Positions 7,363 through 15,151 of a DNA stretch of 18,607 nucleotides are shown here, one piece after another. Position numbers and translations under genes: made by a program. This stretch comes from JBAXRT01 sp037131065 (GTDB lineage Bacteria > Bacteroidota > Bacteroidia > Bacteroidales > FEN-979), in NCBI GenBank assembly GCA_037131065.1, contig JBAXRT010000049.1:1-18607 (forward strand). Direction: 5' to 3'. Positions within the stretch are counted from its first letter, which is position 1. Each line of letters starts with the position of its first letter. Below the pieces are notes generated by a model. It searched no databases. It was not told the origin of the DNA and saw only the letters and a program-made list of their open reading frames with translations.

Positions 7363-8139
7363 ATGAAAACAATCTCTTCCATGCTTTTTGCACTATGCAT
7401 TTTCTTCTCGACCTCAGTCTTTTCCCAGACGACAAATGAGAAAAAATCATCCGATACACTAAACCGGTATGATGCCAGTCGCATGAAAACCGGATACTGG
7501 GAAGAACGGGAGGGTGAATTCATGATGAAGGGCTACTACGTGAACGATAAGCGAATCAATAACTGGATCGGTTACCATCCAAACCACATGATCCAGAAGA
7601 TCGAATTCTACACCAATGGAATAAAAAATGGGATCTCAGTTCAATTCGACAGAAAAGGAAAGATCATATCAGTTGATTTCTATAAGAATGGTCTATTGAA
7701 TGGAACATCCACTACTTACAACCAGTTCAGCGAATCACCTGTATCCGAAACCAATTATTTGACTGGAAAGAAAAACGGAGTAGTCAGGCTTTACTATGAC
7801 AACGGTAAACTTCAGGAGGAATCCTATTTTGCAGACGACAAAAAGGACGGCTCCTCAAAATGGTTCACTAAAACCGGAAAGACTGTTGCAATTTATAATT
7901 ACGGCCAGGGAGAATTTGAAGGAGCCCAGAAGACCTTCTTTGAGAATGATACATTGCAGGTTTTATCCAATTACTCCAGGAACAAGCTTTCTGGTGAGTA
8001 TAAGGAGTTTTACAGGAATGGAAAGGCAAAAATCACAGGCAGGTATACCGAAGGTCTGAAAGATGGTATATGGACTGATTATAATGAACTGGGCATCCAG
8101 CAGCGGGTGCTGAAATTCAAGCTTGGCGTACAGAAATAA
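7363..8139 (+). CDS. Secreted MORN/YwqK-type repeat protein
   Basis: A 258-residue protein with a signal peptide (residues 1-21, cleavage near VFS-Q) followed by about eight repeats of 20-25 residues. They share the pattern YxNGxxxGxxxxY/FxxxG and include FYTNGIKNGISVQFD, FYKNGLLNGTSTTYN, YYDNGKLQEESYFADDKKDG and FYRNGKAKITGRYTEGLKDG. This is the MORN-variant repeat of proteins often annotated as YwqK family antitoxin; that name comes from a Bacillus locus and does not imply a toxin here, as none is adjacent. The repeats form an extended beta-hairpin array. Location is periplasmic or extracellular; there is no lipobox and no T9SS tail. Function is unknown. A thioesterase gene follows after 19 bp. 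Confidence 0.8.
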   Translation: MKTISSMLFALCIFFSTSVFSQTTNEKKSSDTLNRYDASRMKTGYWEEREGEFMMKGYYVNDKRINNWIGYHPNHMIQKIEFYTNGIKNGISVQFDRKGKIISVDFYKNGLLNGTSTTYNQFSESPVSETNYLTGKKNGVVRLYYDNGKLQEESYFADDKKDGSSKWFTKTGKTVAIYNYGQGEFEGAQKTFFENDTLQVLSNYSRNKLSGEYKEFYRNGKAKITGRYTEGLKDGIWTDYNELGIQQRVLKFKLGVQK

Positions 8140-8158
8140 ACCAGCTAAATGATAATCC

Positions 8159-8635
8159 TTGAAGAAGATCATCAATCCCTTCGCATCCCTTGAGGGTTAC
8201 AATTGTTTTGGATGTTCACAAAAGAACGACAACGGGCTTCAACTTTCTTTCATGGAGGAGGGAGATGAGATAGTAGCGAGCTGGAACCCGAAACAACATT
8301 TCCAGGGATATCTCAACGTTTTGCACGGAGGAATCCAGGCAACACTAATGGACGAGATTGCAAGCTGGACAGTTTACGTAAAAGTGAGAACATCAGGGGT
8401 CACATCCAGGGCATCCCTTAAATACAGAAAAACAGTATTTATCGATAAAGGCCTGCTTCTTCTTCGGTCCAGGGTCGTGGGTACCAGGAAAAACCTGGCC
8501 GACATAGAAGTCAAACTTTTTGACAATGAGTCACGACTCTGTGCAGAGGGACTCTTCACTTTTTTTACATTTTCAGAAGAAAAATCTAAAAAAGGACTCT
8601 ACTATCCGGGTACTGACGCATTTTTTGAAGAGTAA
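8159..8635 (+). CDS. PaaI-family hotdog-fold thioesterase
   Basis: A 158-residue single hotdog domain with the PaaI/YbgC signature HGGIQATLMDEIASW (56-70); the HGG turn and Asp65/Glu66 at the start of the long helix are the expected catalytic region. The N-terminal CFGCSQKNDNGL (16-27) is a common lead-in of this subfamily. It should hydrolyse an acyl-CoA thioester; the acyl group is not predictable. The start is TTG at 8159; the nearby ATG at 8148 is out of frame and stops after 14 codons. It follows the MORN-repeat gene by 19 bp and is probably co-transcribed, though no shared function is evident. The gene converges on the small lipoprotein gene. Confidence 0.82.
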   Translation: MKKIINPFASLEGYNCFGCSQKNDNGLQLSFMEEGDEIVASWNPKQHFQGYLNVLHGGIQATLMDEIASWTVYVKVRTSGVTSRASLKYRKTVFIDKGLLLLRSRVVGTRKNLADIEVKLFDNESRLCAEGLFTFFTFSEEKSKKGLYYPGTDAFFEE

Positions 8636-8665
8636 ACCCGGGCCGGAAGCGATCCCGACACATGC

Positions 8666-8890
8666 TTAACGGCTGCCTACAACATAATCCTTTTGAACCG
8701 GTCTGTACTTGGTATTGTATGGAATTCCACTCCTGCTGCGTTTGGTTCCTGGCTTTATGGTCTTATACTGTCGGTTCGCCTCACAGATGTCCTTCCGGGA
8801 GGAACATGATAGGTTAACGGAAAAGAGTAGTAAAAGCAGCGGAAGTAAGAAAAGACAGTATCTTTTGAACAGTTTCAGGATGTTTTGCAT
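8666..8890 (-). CDS. Small putative lipoprotein, 74 residues
   Basis: Begins MQNILKLFKRYC, continues with a leucine-rich core and reaches a lipobox-like LSCS with Cys29, as expected for an outer-membrane or surface lipoprotein. The mature part of about 46 residues is very basic (RKDICEANRQYKTIKPGTKR, then YNTKYRPVQKDYVVGSR) with one more Cys. I know of no family. Support for reality: an exact -7 element sits just upstream of this start, the signal peptide and lipobox are coherent, and a Bacteroidetes preference for tiny basic lipoproteins of this form. A start at 8932 would lie upstream of the predicted transcript start, so I use 8890. It stands alone between a convergent thioesterase gene and the divergent uptake operon. 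Confidence 0.6.
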   Translation of the reverse strand: MQNILKLFKRYCLFLLPLLLLLFSVNLSCSSRKDICEANRQYKTIKPGTKRSRSGIPYNTKYRPVQKDYVVGSR

Positions 8891-8910
8891 AAGCGTTTGT
8901 AATGTGAGAA

Positions 8911-8918
8911 CAAAATTA
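8911..8918 (-). promoter_or_regulatory. -7 element of the small lipoprotein gene
   Basis: On the minus strand this reads TAATTTTG, an exact TAnnTTTG. The -33 position is a T run without a G. A transcript start near 8906 would give a leader of about 15 nt to the ATG at 8890. Confidence 0.45.
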
Positions 8919-8962
8919 GAAAAAATCAACACCTGATAAAAAAAATAGTACTTTTGCTAAGG

Positions 8963-8992
8963 AATGGCCATGCCATTAACCCTATATTTTTG
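8963..8992 (+). promoter_or_regulatory. Dyad plus -7 element ahead of the uptake operon (candidate operator/promoter)
   Basis: TATTTTTG at 8985-8992 is an exact -7 element; the transcript would start near 8997, leaving about 20 nt before the ATG at 9018. There is no TTG at the -33 distance. In its place lies a perfect inverted repeat, AATGGC (8963-8968), CAT, GCCATT (8972-8977). A promoter lacking -33 with a dyad there suggests control by a regulator. The regulator is not in the window. No cobalamin riboswitch landmark was found in 8640-9018. Confidence 0.42.
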
Positions 8993-9017
8993 AAATGTCA
9001 AACTTTAAAATAATTCT

Positions 9018-10322
9018 ATGAAAAAAATGGTCTCCGCTTGTTTGATCCTTTTTACACTCTTGGTTTCCTTGAATTATAATACATTCGCCCAGAAAAACGA
9101 GTGGGTCAACCAGGTAATTGTTGTAAATGGTGGAAAATACGAGTCAGGAAGTCCATCTGATTATGTGACTGTTCAAAGTTACAATCCTGTTACACAGGTA
9201 ACAAACATATTCGGCACAATCTATACACAATCGACACAACACGCCATCATAAATGATAATTTTCTTTACGTTGCTGCACAGGATTCTATCATAAAATATA
9301 ACATTGACACTTACCAAAGAGTAGCTGCAATTGCAGACTCAGGACTTAGCAAACTCTACCTGTATAATAATCGTCTGATCGTTACTAAACAATGGCCGAT
9401 CAAACGGTTCTTTGCTGAAGTACTGGATGCAAATGATTTGTCACTTATTACTCGGATCCAGAATATTTCGGGTGATTGTGGTGAGGTCACGGTGGCACAA
9501 GACACGGTTTATATTGCAGTTAATGGTGGGTATACAGGGACCACGGGTAAGTTGGCCGTGATTAACACCGAGAACTGGTCCTTAAGACGAGAAATCGAAC
9601 TAGGCCCTGATGCCAAAGGGATTTGGAATTTGTATAATTATAGTGGGCTGCTTGTTGGTGTTTGCCGTACTCCCTCTGGCTCTGCAGAAAACAGCTACCT
9701 TACCTTTTTTGATTATTTTACAGGCGTTTTTGCAAATGTTCCTTTTGGAATAACCTTAAGCGATGGATATGGTATCAAAGATGACCTTCTATATTTAAAT
9801 ATTAACAAAGGGATTGGCACCATTAACGTTATGACAAAAAATATTCAAGACACAGTCGTGATTCCGGATCCAGGCTCGCAGTTAAAAATTTTTATATCAT
9901 CAGCTGCAATTGACTATATAAACGGAAATATATACAGAAACATTGGAAATATGATTAACTCAGGGCGTGGGGTGATTTCCAATGCTGTCGGTGATTCAAT
10001 CGGCTGGTATCCAACTGGAATTAATGCCGATGCCATTGCCATTGATTATCGCACACCGGTTGGGATCTCAGGCCAGCAGGGCCATTCTGATCTTTCAGTT
10101 TACCCGAACCCTGTAAACGACTACCTCCTTGTTGACTATTCAGGCCAGGGAGAGATCACCGGTATCGTTTTGTCAGACCTTGCGGGAAGAATTTTTTCAA
10201 CCCCATGCGACATCACACCCAACCGCACACGGATCAACTGCTCTGATTTAAAACCGGGTATTTATTTTCTTACAACCAGGACAACAACCGGAAATATTAC
10301 CCGAAAATTTATCAAGCAATAA
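9018..10322 (+). CDS. T9SS-exported beta-propeller-like surface protein (first gene of the BtuB/BtuG-type operon)
   Basis: A 434-residue protein with a signal peptide (1-24, cleavage FA-Q) and, over the last 75 residues, a T9SS type A sorting domain (VYPNPVNDYLLVDY, LSDLAGR, LKPGIYFLTT, final RKFIKQ). It should cross the outer membrane by T9SS and stay on or leave the surface. The middle (25-355) consists of repeated short beta-rich units such as NDNFLYVAAQDSIIKYNIDT, QDTVYIAVNGG and KLAVINTENWSL. This is the pattern of YncE/DUF5074-like propellers and is similar in style to the lipoprotein encoded at 13356-14465. It opens a four-gene operon with gaps of 43, 22 and 25 bp. Inference: a surface ligand-binding partner of the TonB receptor, probably for corrinoids. 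Confidence 0.75.
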   Translation: MKKMVSACLILFTLLVSLNYNTFAQKNEWVNQVIVVNGGKYESGSPSDYVTVQSYNPVTQVTNIFGTIYTQSTQHAIINDNFLYVAAQDSIIKYNIDTYQRVAAIADSGLSKLYLYNNRLIVTKQWPIKRFFAEVLDANDLSLITRIQNISGDCGEVTVAQDTVYIAVNGGYTGTTGKLAVINTENWSLRREIELGPDAKGIWNLYNYSGLLVGVCRTPSGSAENSYLTFFDYFTGVFANVPFGITLSDGYGIKDDLLYLNINKGIGTINVMTKNIQDTVVIPDPGSQLKIFISSAAIDYINGNIYRNIGNMINSGRGVISNAVGDSIGWYPTGINADAIAIDYRTPVGISGQQGHSDLSVYPNPVNDYLLVDYSGQGEITGIVLSDLAGRIFSTPCDITPNRTRINCSDLKPGIYFLTTRTTTGNITRKFIKQ

Positions 10323-10365
10323 CGGCCGCAAACTCCTGACCTGCTAACCTAAATCTTTTAGAAGT

Positions 10366-11370
10366 TTGATTGCAAAATCCTTTTTTAACCGTTGGTTAAC
10401 CATCGTATTTCTGCTCGCAGGCCTTGGCGCTTCTGCCCAGTATCCACCTCCTGCCGGACAACCGGGAAGCACCGCAATATCCAAAGACAGCTCAATCATT
10501 GTCGGGTGGGCAAAATCGTGCCAGGTCGAGCGTGGATTCATCGACATTTCTGATACAACCAAAACTTTCGGGGGCTCCAACAGGGCCTCCTATGGAAATG
10601 TTTTTATGACAGCCGAGATTGCTGACGGATTTGTTCTCTCCCTTGGTGACAGGGGAGTGGCAACCCTTGACTTTGAGTCACCCATCGGTAACGGCCCGGG
10701 ATTTGATTTTGCTATTTTCGAGAACAGCTTTGATGATATTTTTCTGGAACTGGCATTTGTTGAAGTCAGCTCCGACGGAATTCGCTTTGTGCAGTTTCCG
10801 GCAATCTCCCTTATTCCCGCTTCCCCTCAGACAACTACCTTTGGGTCTACAGATGCTACGAAGATCAATAACTTTGCAGGAAAATACCGGGGCATGTATG
10901 GTACGCCTTTTGACCTTGAGGAACTTAAGGATAGCACAGGTATCAATCTGAACCACATCATCATGATCAGAATTGTCGATGTGGTGGGATCCGTTCAGGA
11001 TCCATTTGCTACTTACGATTCGCAGGGTAATAAAGTTAATGACCCTTGGCCGACGCCCTTTGATACAGGAGGGTTTGATCTTGATGCCTTGGCAGTGCTT
11101 CACTTTTCTTCCGAAGGGATCGAAGAAACAGATCAATTCCACCAGGTCAGCATATTTCCGAACCCCGTATCAGATATGACTTCATTTGTATCACAATACG
11201 CATCTGCCGTCAGCTATTCATTATCTGACCAATATGGCAAGATTATCTCTTCGGGATCCTTTACAGGAAAGACCGGTGTTGATCTCACATCATGTTCTGC
11301 CGGTGTCTATTTCGCCAGTTTCCATTTTCGTGACGGGGTAACACTGAACAAAAAAATAATCAGGAAATAG
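10366..11370 (+). CDS. T9SS-exported beta-rich cell-surface protein of the BtuB-type operon
   Basis: A 334-residue protein with signal peptide 1-24 (cleavage SA-Q) and a T9SS sorting domain in the last 74 residues (IFPNPVSDMTSF, LSDQYGK, GVYFASFHF, final KKIIRK). The mature domain (about 25-255) has conserved-looking blocks: GDRGVATLDFESPIGNG, DFAIFENSFDD, FLELAFVEVSSDG, AGKYRGMYGTPFDL and FDTGGFDLDALAVLH. I recognise this as a widespread secreted family of unknown function that often lies next to BtuB-like receptors; that association is from memory. The acidic loops might bind calcium. The start is TTG at 10366: a stop precedes it at 10345-10347, and no ATG lies between that stop and the signal peptide. 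Confidence 0.75.
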   Translation: MIAKSFFNRWLTIVFLLAGLGASAQYPPPAGQPGSTAISKDSSIIVGWAKSCQVERGFIDISDTTKTFGGSNRASYGNVFMTAEIADGFVLSLGDRGVATLDFESPIGNGPGFDFAIFENSFDDIFLELAFVEVSSDGIRFVQFPAISLIPASPQTTTFGSTDATKINNFAGKYRGMYGTPFDLEELKDSTGINLNHIIMIRIVDVVGSVQDPFATYDSQGNKVNDPWPTPFDTGGFDLDALAVLHFSSEGIEETDQFHQVSIFPNPVSDMTSFVSQYASAVSYSLSDQYGKIISSGSFTGKTGVDLTSCSAGVYFASFHFRDGVTLNKKIIRK

Positions 11371-11392
11371 ACTCCATGAATCTTGGTCCATA

Positions 11393-13330
11393 TTGAAAAC
11401 GCCGACCAAATACCTGGATTTTGCATTATTTCATTTTTTCATCCTTTGCCCCTCACTATTCTCTTTCGGACAAAGTACGAAGGATACACTTCATCTTCCT
11501 GAGTTTGAAATTAAATCGAATTATCTTTTAGATAATCAGGGTTTTAAGAGAGTAAAACTTGACTCCGTAACACTATTCCCTTACCGGAACTCAGATCTGT
11601 CTACCATCCTTTCAGGTTATTCAACAGTATTTATAAAATCCTTTGGCAACGGTACACTGTCAACCCCTTCATTCCGGGGAACAACTGCACAGCACACCCA
11701 GGTTGAATGGAATGGCATTAACCTGAATTCACCGATGCTCGGACAGATAGACCTTTCACTGATACCTGTCTCACAGATCGACGGAATTGAAATACTCTAT
11801 GGGGCCGCAGGACTATCAAGAACCAGCGGGGCCTTCGGGGGTGTGATCAACCTGGTAACAAATCCAAATTGGAACAGCAAGGCCGACCTCTCTCTCTCTC
11901 AGACAATTGCAAGTTTCGATAACTATACAACTACCCTTGGCGCCACGTTCGGGAACCGACATTTTCAGTCACATACAAGATTCAATTACTCATCCGGATT
12001 AAATGATTTTCCATATTACAACGATTACCTTGATGAAAATGTCAGACAGAAAAATGCCTCTTTCAAAGCCTATGGGATATCCCAGGAATTTTTCTGGAAA
12101 CTGAAAGACAAACACCTGTTTAACGCCAAAGCCTGGTACAGCTATGCCAACCGTAACCTGCCGCCGACGACAACGAATGCGGATACCGGACATTTTGAAA
12201 AAGAACTTGACAGGAGCCTGAGGGCAGTCATTGAATATAAATATGTTGTTTCGGGAATGACCCTGCTGGTTCACTCTGCCATTTCAGACCAGTTCATGAA
12301 TTACCAGAGCTCAATCATCAATGCTGATCACCGGTCCGACAGCTGGATCAACAGGGCCAGGTTTTCATATTCCAGGATCAGAAACCTGACCATCAAACCC
12401 GGGATTGATTTCACCTGGGACTGGGTTAATTCGGATAATTATGACGGAACGAAAAGCAGGACCACCACCAGTTTGTTTGCCGAGGTCAGCTATATGATAA
12501 GTAAAAAGATCATATCCACGGTTGTGATAAGAGATGATATCATTGATGGTAAATTTATGCCTCTGATCGGCTCCCTCGGTTTTGAGTTCAAACCATTTAC
12601 TAAGATTAACCTGGCTATTACCGCAAACGGTGCAAGAAACTTCAGGTATCCCACCCTTAACGATCTCTACTGGGAAATTTCCGGGAATCCTGATTTATCA
12701 CCCGAAACGAATTACATCACTGAACTCGGAGCCACCTTCAATTACCTTTCGAGGGATAAAAAAACCTTCTGCGAGATCTCATTTTCAGGCTACTATTCGT
12801 GGATGTTTGATATGATCATTTGGACTCCGGTTGAAGGGAACAGCAGTCTTTGGCGACCAGAAAATGTCAGCCAGGTCAATGCCAGGGGCATCGAATTGAG
12901 CGGAAAAGTTAACTGGAACATCTCGGGATTTAATTTTGGCATCAATGCCAATTATACCTTTTGCCGCTCCACCAATCAAAAAGCATCTACTCCCGGTGAT
13001 CAGAAGGTCGGAAAGCAGCTGATCTATGTCCCTGAAAATAATCTGAACAGTACCCTGTCGGTTGAAAAATGGAAATTCTATCTGAAGTACAACTTCCAGT
13101 TTGTTGATAAAAGATACACTTCAACTGATAATCAGAGCTATATGCCTGCATATAGCTTGTCAAATATTATTTTGGGAAAGGACATCGGTTTGAAAAATTT
13201 TATGTTATCTTTACAGATTCAAGTTAATAACCTGTTTAATCTGGATTATCAGTCTGTTGCAAGCAGACCGATGCCAGGCATAAATTACGCTTTTACCCTA
13301 AAGTTCTCATTTAACAGAGAAAGCAATTAA
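11393..13330 (+). CDS. TonB-dependent outer-membrane receptor, BtuB-like
   Basis: Outer-membrane TonB-dependent transporter of 645 residues, close to the length of BtuB and much shorter than SusC-type proteins. Signal peptide is 1-26 (SFG-Q), with a TonB-box-like stretch LPEFEIKS at 35-42. The plug domain (about 60-160) has SFRGTTAQHTQVEWNGI and GIEILYGAAG...SGAFGGVINLV. The rest is a beta-barrel of alternating aromatic strands finishing FTLKFSFNRESN. No carboxypeptidase-like N-terminal domain is present and no SusD partner follows, which argues against a glycan system. A BtuG-like lipoprotein is encoded 25 bp downstream, the best clue that the ligand is a corrinoid. The start is TTG at 11393; the ATG at 11376 is out of frame. 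A (CT)6 tract lies at 11888-11900. Confidence 0.85.
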   Translation: MKTPTKYLDFALFHFFILCPSLFSFGQSTKDTLHLPEFEIKSNYLLDNQGFKRVKLDSVTLFPYRNSDLSTILSGYSTVFIKSFGNGTLSTPSFRGTTAQHTQVEWNGINLNSPMLGQIDLSLIPVSQIDGIEILYGAAGLSRTSGAFGGVINLVTNPNWNSKADLSLSQTIASFDNYTTTLGATFGNRHFQSHTRFNYSSGLNDFPYYNDYLDENVRQKNASFKAYGISQEFFWKLKDKHLFNAKAWYSYANRNLPPTTTNADTGHFEKELDRSLRAVIEYKYVVSGMTLLVHSAISDQFMNYQSSIINADHRSDSWINRARFSYSRIRNLTIKPGIDFTWDWVNSDNYDGTKSRTTTSLFAEVSYMISKKIISTVVIRDDIIDGKFMPLIGSLGFEFKPFTKINLAITANGARNFRYPTLNDLYWEISGNPDLSPETNYITELGATFNYLSRDKKTFCEISFSGYYSWMFDMIIWTPVEGNSSLWRPENVSQVNARGIELSGKVNWNISGFNFGINANYTFCRSTNQKASTPGDQKVGKQLIYVPENNLNSTLSVEKWKFYLKYNFQFVDKRYTSTDNQSYMPAYSLSNIILGKDIGLKNFMLSLQIQVNNLFNLDYQSVASRPMPGINYAFTLKFSFNRESN

Positions 13331-13355
13331 CCGGAGATAAACCAAACCTCCATCG

Positions 13356-14465
13356 GTGAAAGATAAAATAGAAATAGTTCATACCCGCCTTCTTTATTGT
13401 ACATTTTTCATTCTCGCAGTAATGCTGGGTGCCTGTTCCAAAGAACCCATCCGTGAAACCCCTGTTGATCCTCCTGATACTACTACACAGACTGTCACTT
13501 ATAAAAACGGGATTTTTATCATCAATGAGGGAAACTTTAACTGGGGAAATGCATCGGTCTCTTTCATCGACCTGACTACCGGTACAGTATACTCAGACAT
13601 TTTCAAGACAGCCAATCAACGCAGCCTTGGAGATGTTGCACAGGCAATGACACAGTTCAGGGATTATGGCCTCATCGTTGTGAATAACTCCAGCAGGATC
13701 GAAATTGTCCGGATTCAAGACTTCAAGACAGTGGCTTCGGTATCAGGGTTCACCTTTCCAAGGTACATGGAGATTGTCGATTCGGCAAAGGCTTATGTTA
13801 CGAGCCTTAAAAAGAACATTGCAGTTCTCGACCTGAATACCTTTACTATTACAAAAGAAATTCCGGTTCCGGCCTGGACTGAAGTGCTTGCCAGGTATGA
13901 TCACTATATGTATGTTACTTGTGTGGGAACTTTCAACGAATCAAACGCAAAAAGGAAATCGAAGGTTTATATTATCGATACTCAATCCGACATTATCATC
14001 GACAGTATTACCACTGGCAAAGAGCCATTGGGAATCGCAATTGATAAAAAGGAGAAGATCTGGGTTTTATGTACAGGTGGCTATGATTTCTATGAGTCAC
14101 CCAGCCTGGTAAGGATTGATCCTACACTCCGGATTGTTGAAAAAGTATTTACTTTTCCGAACGATGGCAACCTTCCAAAAAAGCTGTGCTTCAATGCCAC
14201 ACGAGATACACTCTATTTTATAAGGGATGGCGTTTACCAGATGCCGGTCTCATCACTCTCTCTGCCTGAGCAACCTTTGATTCCGGCCAACGGTAGGGTG
14301 TTTTACGGACTTTCTATTAATCCTGCCGACGGTTCTGTTTTCGTTTCTGATGCCATCGATTATGTACAGAATGGAACAGTATACCAATACAGCCCTTCAA
14401 ACGGCAAACAGATTCACTCCTATAAAGCCGGCAGGATCCCCGCCTCCTTTTGTTTTATAAAGTAA
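13356..14465 (+). CDS. DUF5074/YncE-like beta-propeller lipoprotein (BtuG-type)
   Basis: A 369-residue lipoprotein: signal peptide with lipobox LGAC and acceptor Cys27, a Pro/Thr linker (31-48), then a propeller. It opens GIFIINEGNFNWGNASVSF, followed by SLGDVAQAMTQ and LIVVNNSSRIEIV, which I recognise as the DUF5074/YncE-like family. Bacteroides BtuG proteins belong to this family: surface lipoproteins that bind B12 very tightly and cap BtuB (established for B. thetaiotaomicron). Position directly after the BtuB-like gene supports the same role. The residues after the acceptor Cys (SKEPIRE) are not the acidic surface-export signal known from Bacteroides in a clear form, so surface exposure is inferred. 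The start is GTG at 13356. The 3' end overlaps the convergent Nudix gene by 11 bp. Confidence 0.82.
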   Translation: MKDKIEIVHTRLLYCTFFILAVMLGACSKEPIRETPVDPPDTTTQTVTYKNGIFIINEGNFNWGNASVSFIDLTTGTVYSDIFKTANQRSLGDVAQAMTQFRDYGLIVVNNSSRIEIVRIQDFKTVASVSGFTFPRYMEIVDSAKAYVTSLKKNIAVLDLNTFTITKEIPVPAWTEVLARYDHYMYVTCVGTFNESNAKRKSKVYIIDTQSDIIIDSITTGKEPLGIAIDKKEKIWVLCTGGYDFYESPSLVRIDPTLRIVEKVFTFPNDGNLPKKLCFNATRDTLYFIRDGVYQMPVSSLSLPEQPLIPANGRVFYGLSINPADGSVFVSDAIDYVQNGTVYQYSPSNGKQIHSYKAGRIPASFCFIK

Positions 14466-15093
14466 TTTCTTTTATCAACTCCTTGAATTCGCTCAGGATC
14501 ATGGCCGTTGCACCCCATATAACATTTTCATTAATGTAAAAACAAGGAACTTTAAGCCCTATCCCCAATGCCAGCTTTATCTTTTTCGATTTGACAATCC
14601 GGTCGTCAACAAGCTCGGCAATTTTTATCTCAATTATTTTAGCCACTTCACTTGGTTCCGGGATAAACGCAGGCCGGAGCACAGAATAACCTACAACCGG
14701 TGTTACCAAAAAATTGCTTGGCGGAATATACAAAGGGGTCAATTGTCCCAGGACCTGGACAAGGTTAGGATTGACTCCTATTTCTTCTTTTGCCTCCCGT
14801 AAGGCAGTATAAATGAGCGAATCGTCGTCGTCTTCATATTTTCCACCGGGAAGACTTATCTGACCTGAATGAACCCCTTTGTACTCATTCCTTAGGGTAA
14901 GGACAATACCGATCCCTTCGTCTAGCGGATAAAGCAGGATGAGAACACTGCTCTGAACGGCATCATTCGGCTGGAGAAAATTTGCCAGCTGATGGATCCT
15001 TGTTAGAGAGGACATCTTTATCTGAGCCTGGAAACCAGGCAACGTGTCCCTTAGTTTCCCTTCTACTTTCAGGATAAAATCATCAAAATCCAT
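14455..15093 (-). CDS. Nudix hydrolase, CoA pyrophosphatase (NudL/PCD1-like) type
   Basis: A 212-residue Nudix protein. LTLRNEYKGVHSGQISLPGG (65-84) matches the CoA-specific motif that sits before the Nudix box, and REAKEEIGV (99-107) is the metal-binding helix. The N-terminal LPGFQAQIKMSS (18-29) also fits this subfamily. The enzyme should cleave CoA or its derivatives to phosphopantetheine and 3',5'-ADP. The Nudix box glutamate upstream of REAKEE is Asp in the run EDDDD. An upstream ATG at 15108 would give five more residues, but the -7 element ends at 15110, so the transcript start is expected near 15105 and the ATG at 15093 is preferred. The gene is cytosolic and apparently monocistronic. 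Confidence 0.85.
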   Translation of the reverse strand: MDFDDFILKVEGKLRDTLPGFQAQIKMSSLTRIHQLANFLQPNDAVQSSVLILLYPLDEGIGIVLTLRNEYKGVHSGQISLPGGKYEDDDDSLIYTALREAKEEIGVNPNLVQVLGQLTPLYIPPSNFLVTPVVGYSVLRPAFIPEPSEVAKIIEIKIAELVDDRIVKSKKIKLALGIGLKVPCFYINENVIWGATAMILSEFKELIKEITL

Positions 15094-15109
15094 AACCTGG
15101 AAATTCATG

Positions 15110-15117
15110 CAAAAATA
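15110..15117 (-). promoter_or_regulatory. -7 element of the Nudix gene
   Basis: On the minus strand this reads TATTTTTG, an exact TAnnTTTG, ending one base before the longer candidate start codon at 15108. No TTG was seen at the -33 distance. It helps to choose the start at 15093, with a leader of about 12 nt. Confidence 0.4.
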
Positions 15118-15151
15118 GTGTTTATAGGCATTGATCGGTCTGTTTTCTAAG

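Noticed and set aside
7363..8139. Antitoxin of a toxin-antitoxin pair (the YwqK name)
   Set aside because: The protein has a signal peptide and no toxin-like gene is adjacent; the label comes only from a repeat family name.
8640..9017. Cobalamin riboswitch ahead of the BtuB-type operon
   Set aside because: No B12-box-like GCCACTG or other conserved riboswitch segment was seen, and the predicted leader of about 20 nt is far too short.
9018..13330. SusC/SusD-type glycan utilisation locus
   Set aside because: The receptor is short, lacks the SusC N-terminal carboxypeptidase-like domain, and no SusD-like lipoprotein or glycoside hydrolase is present.
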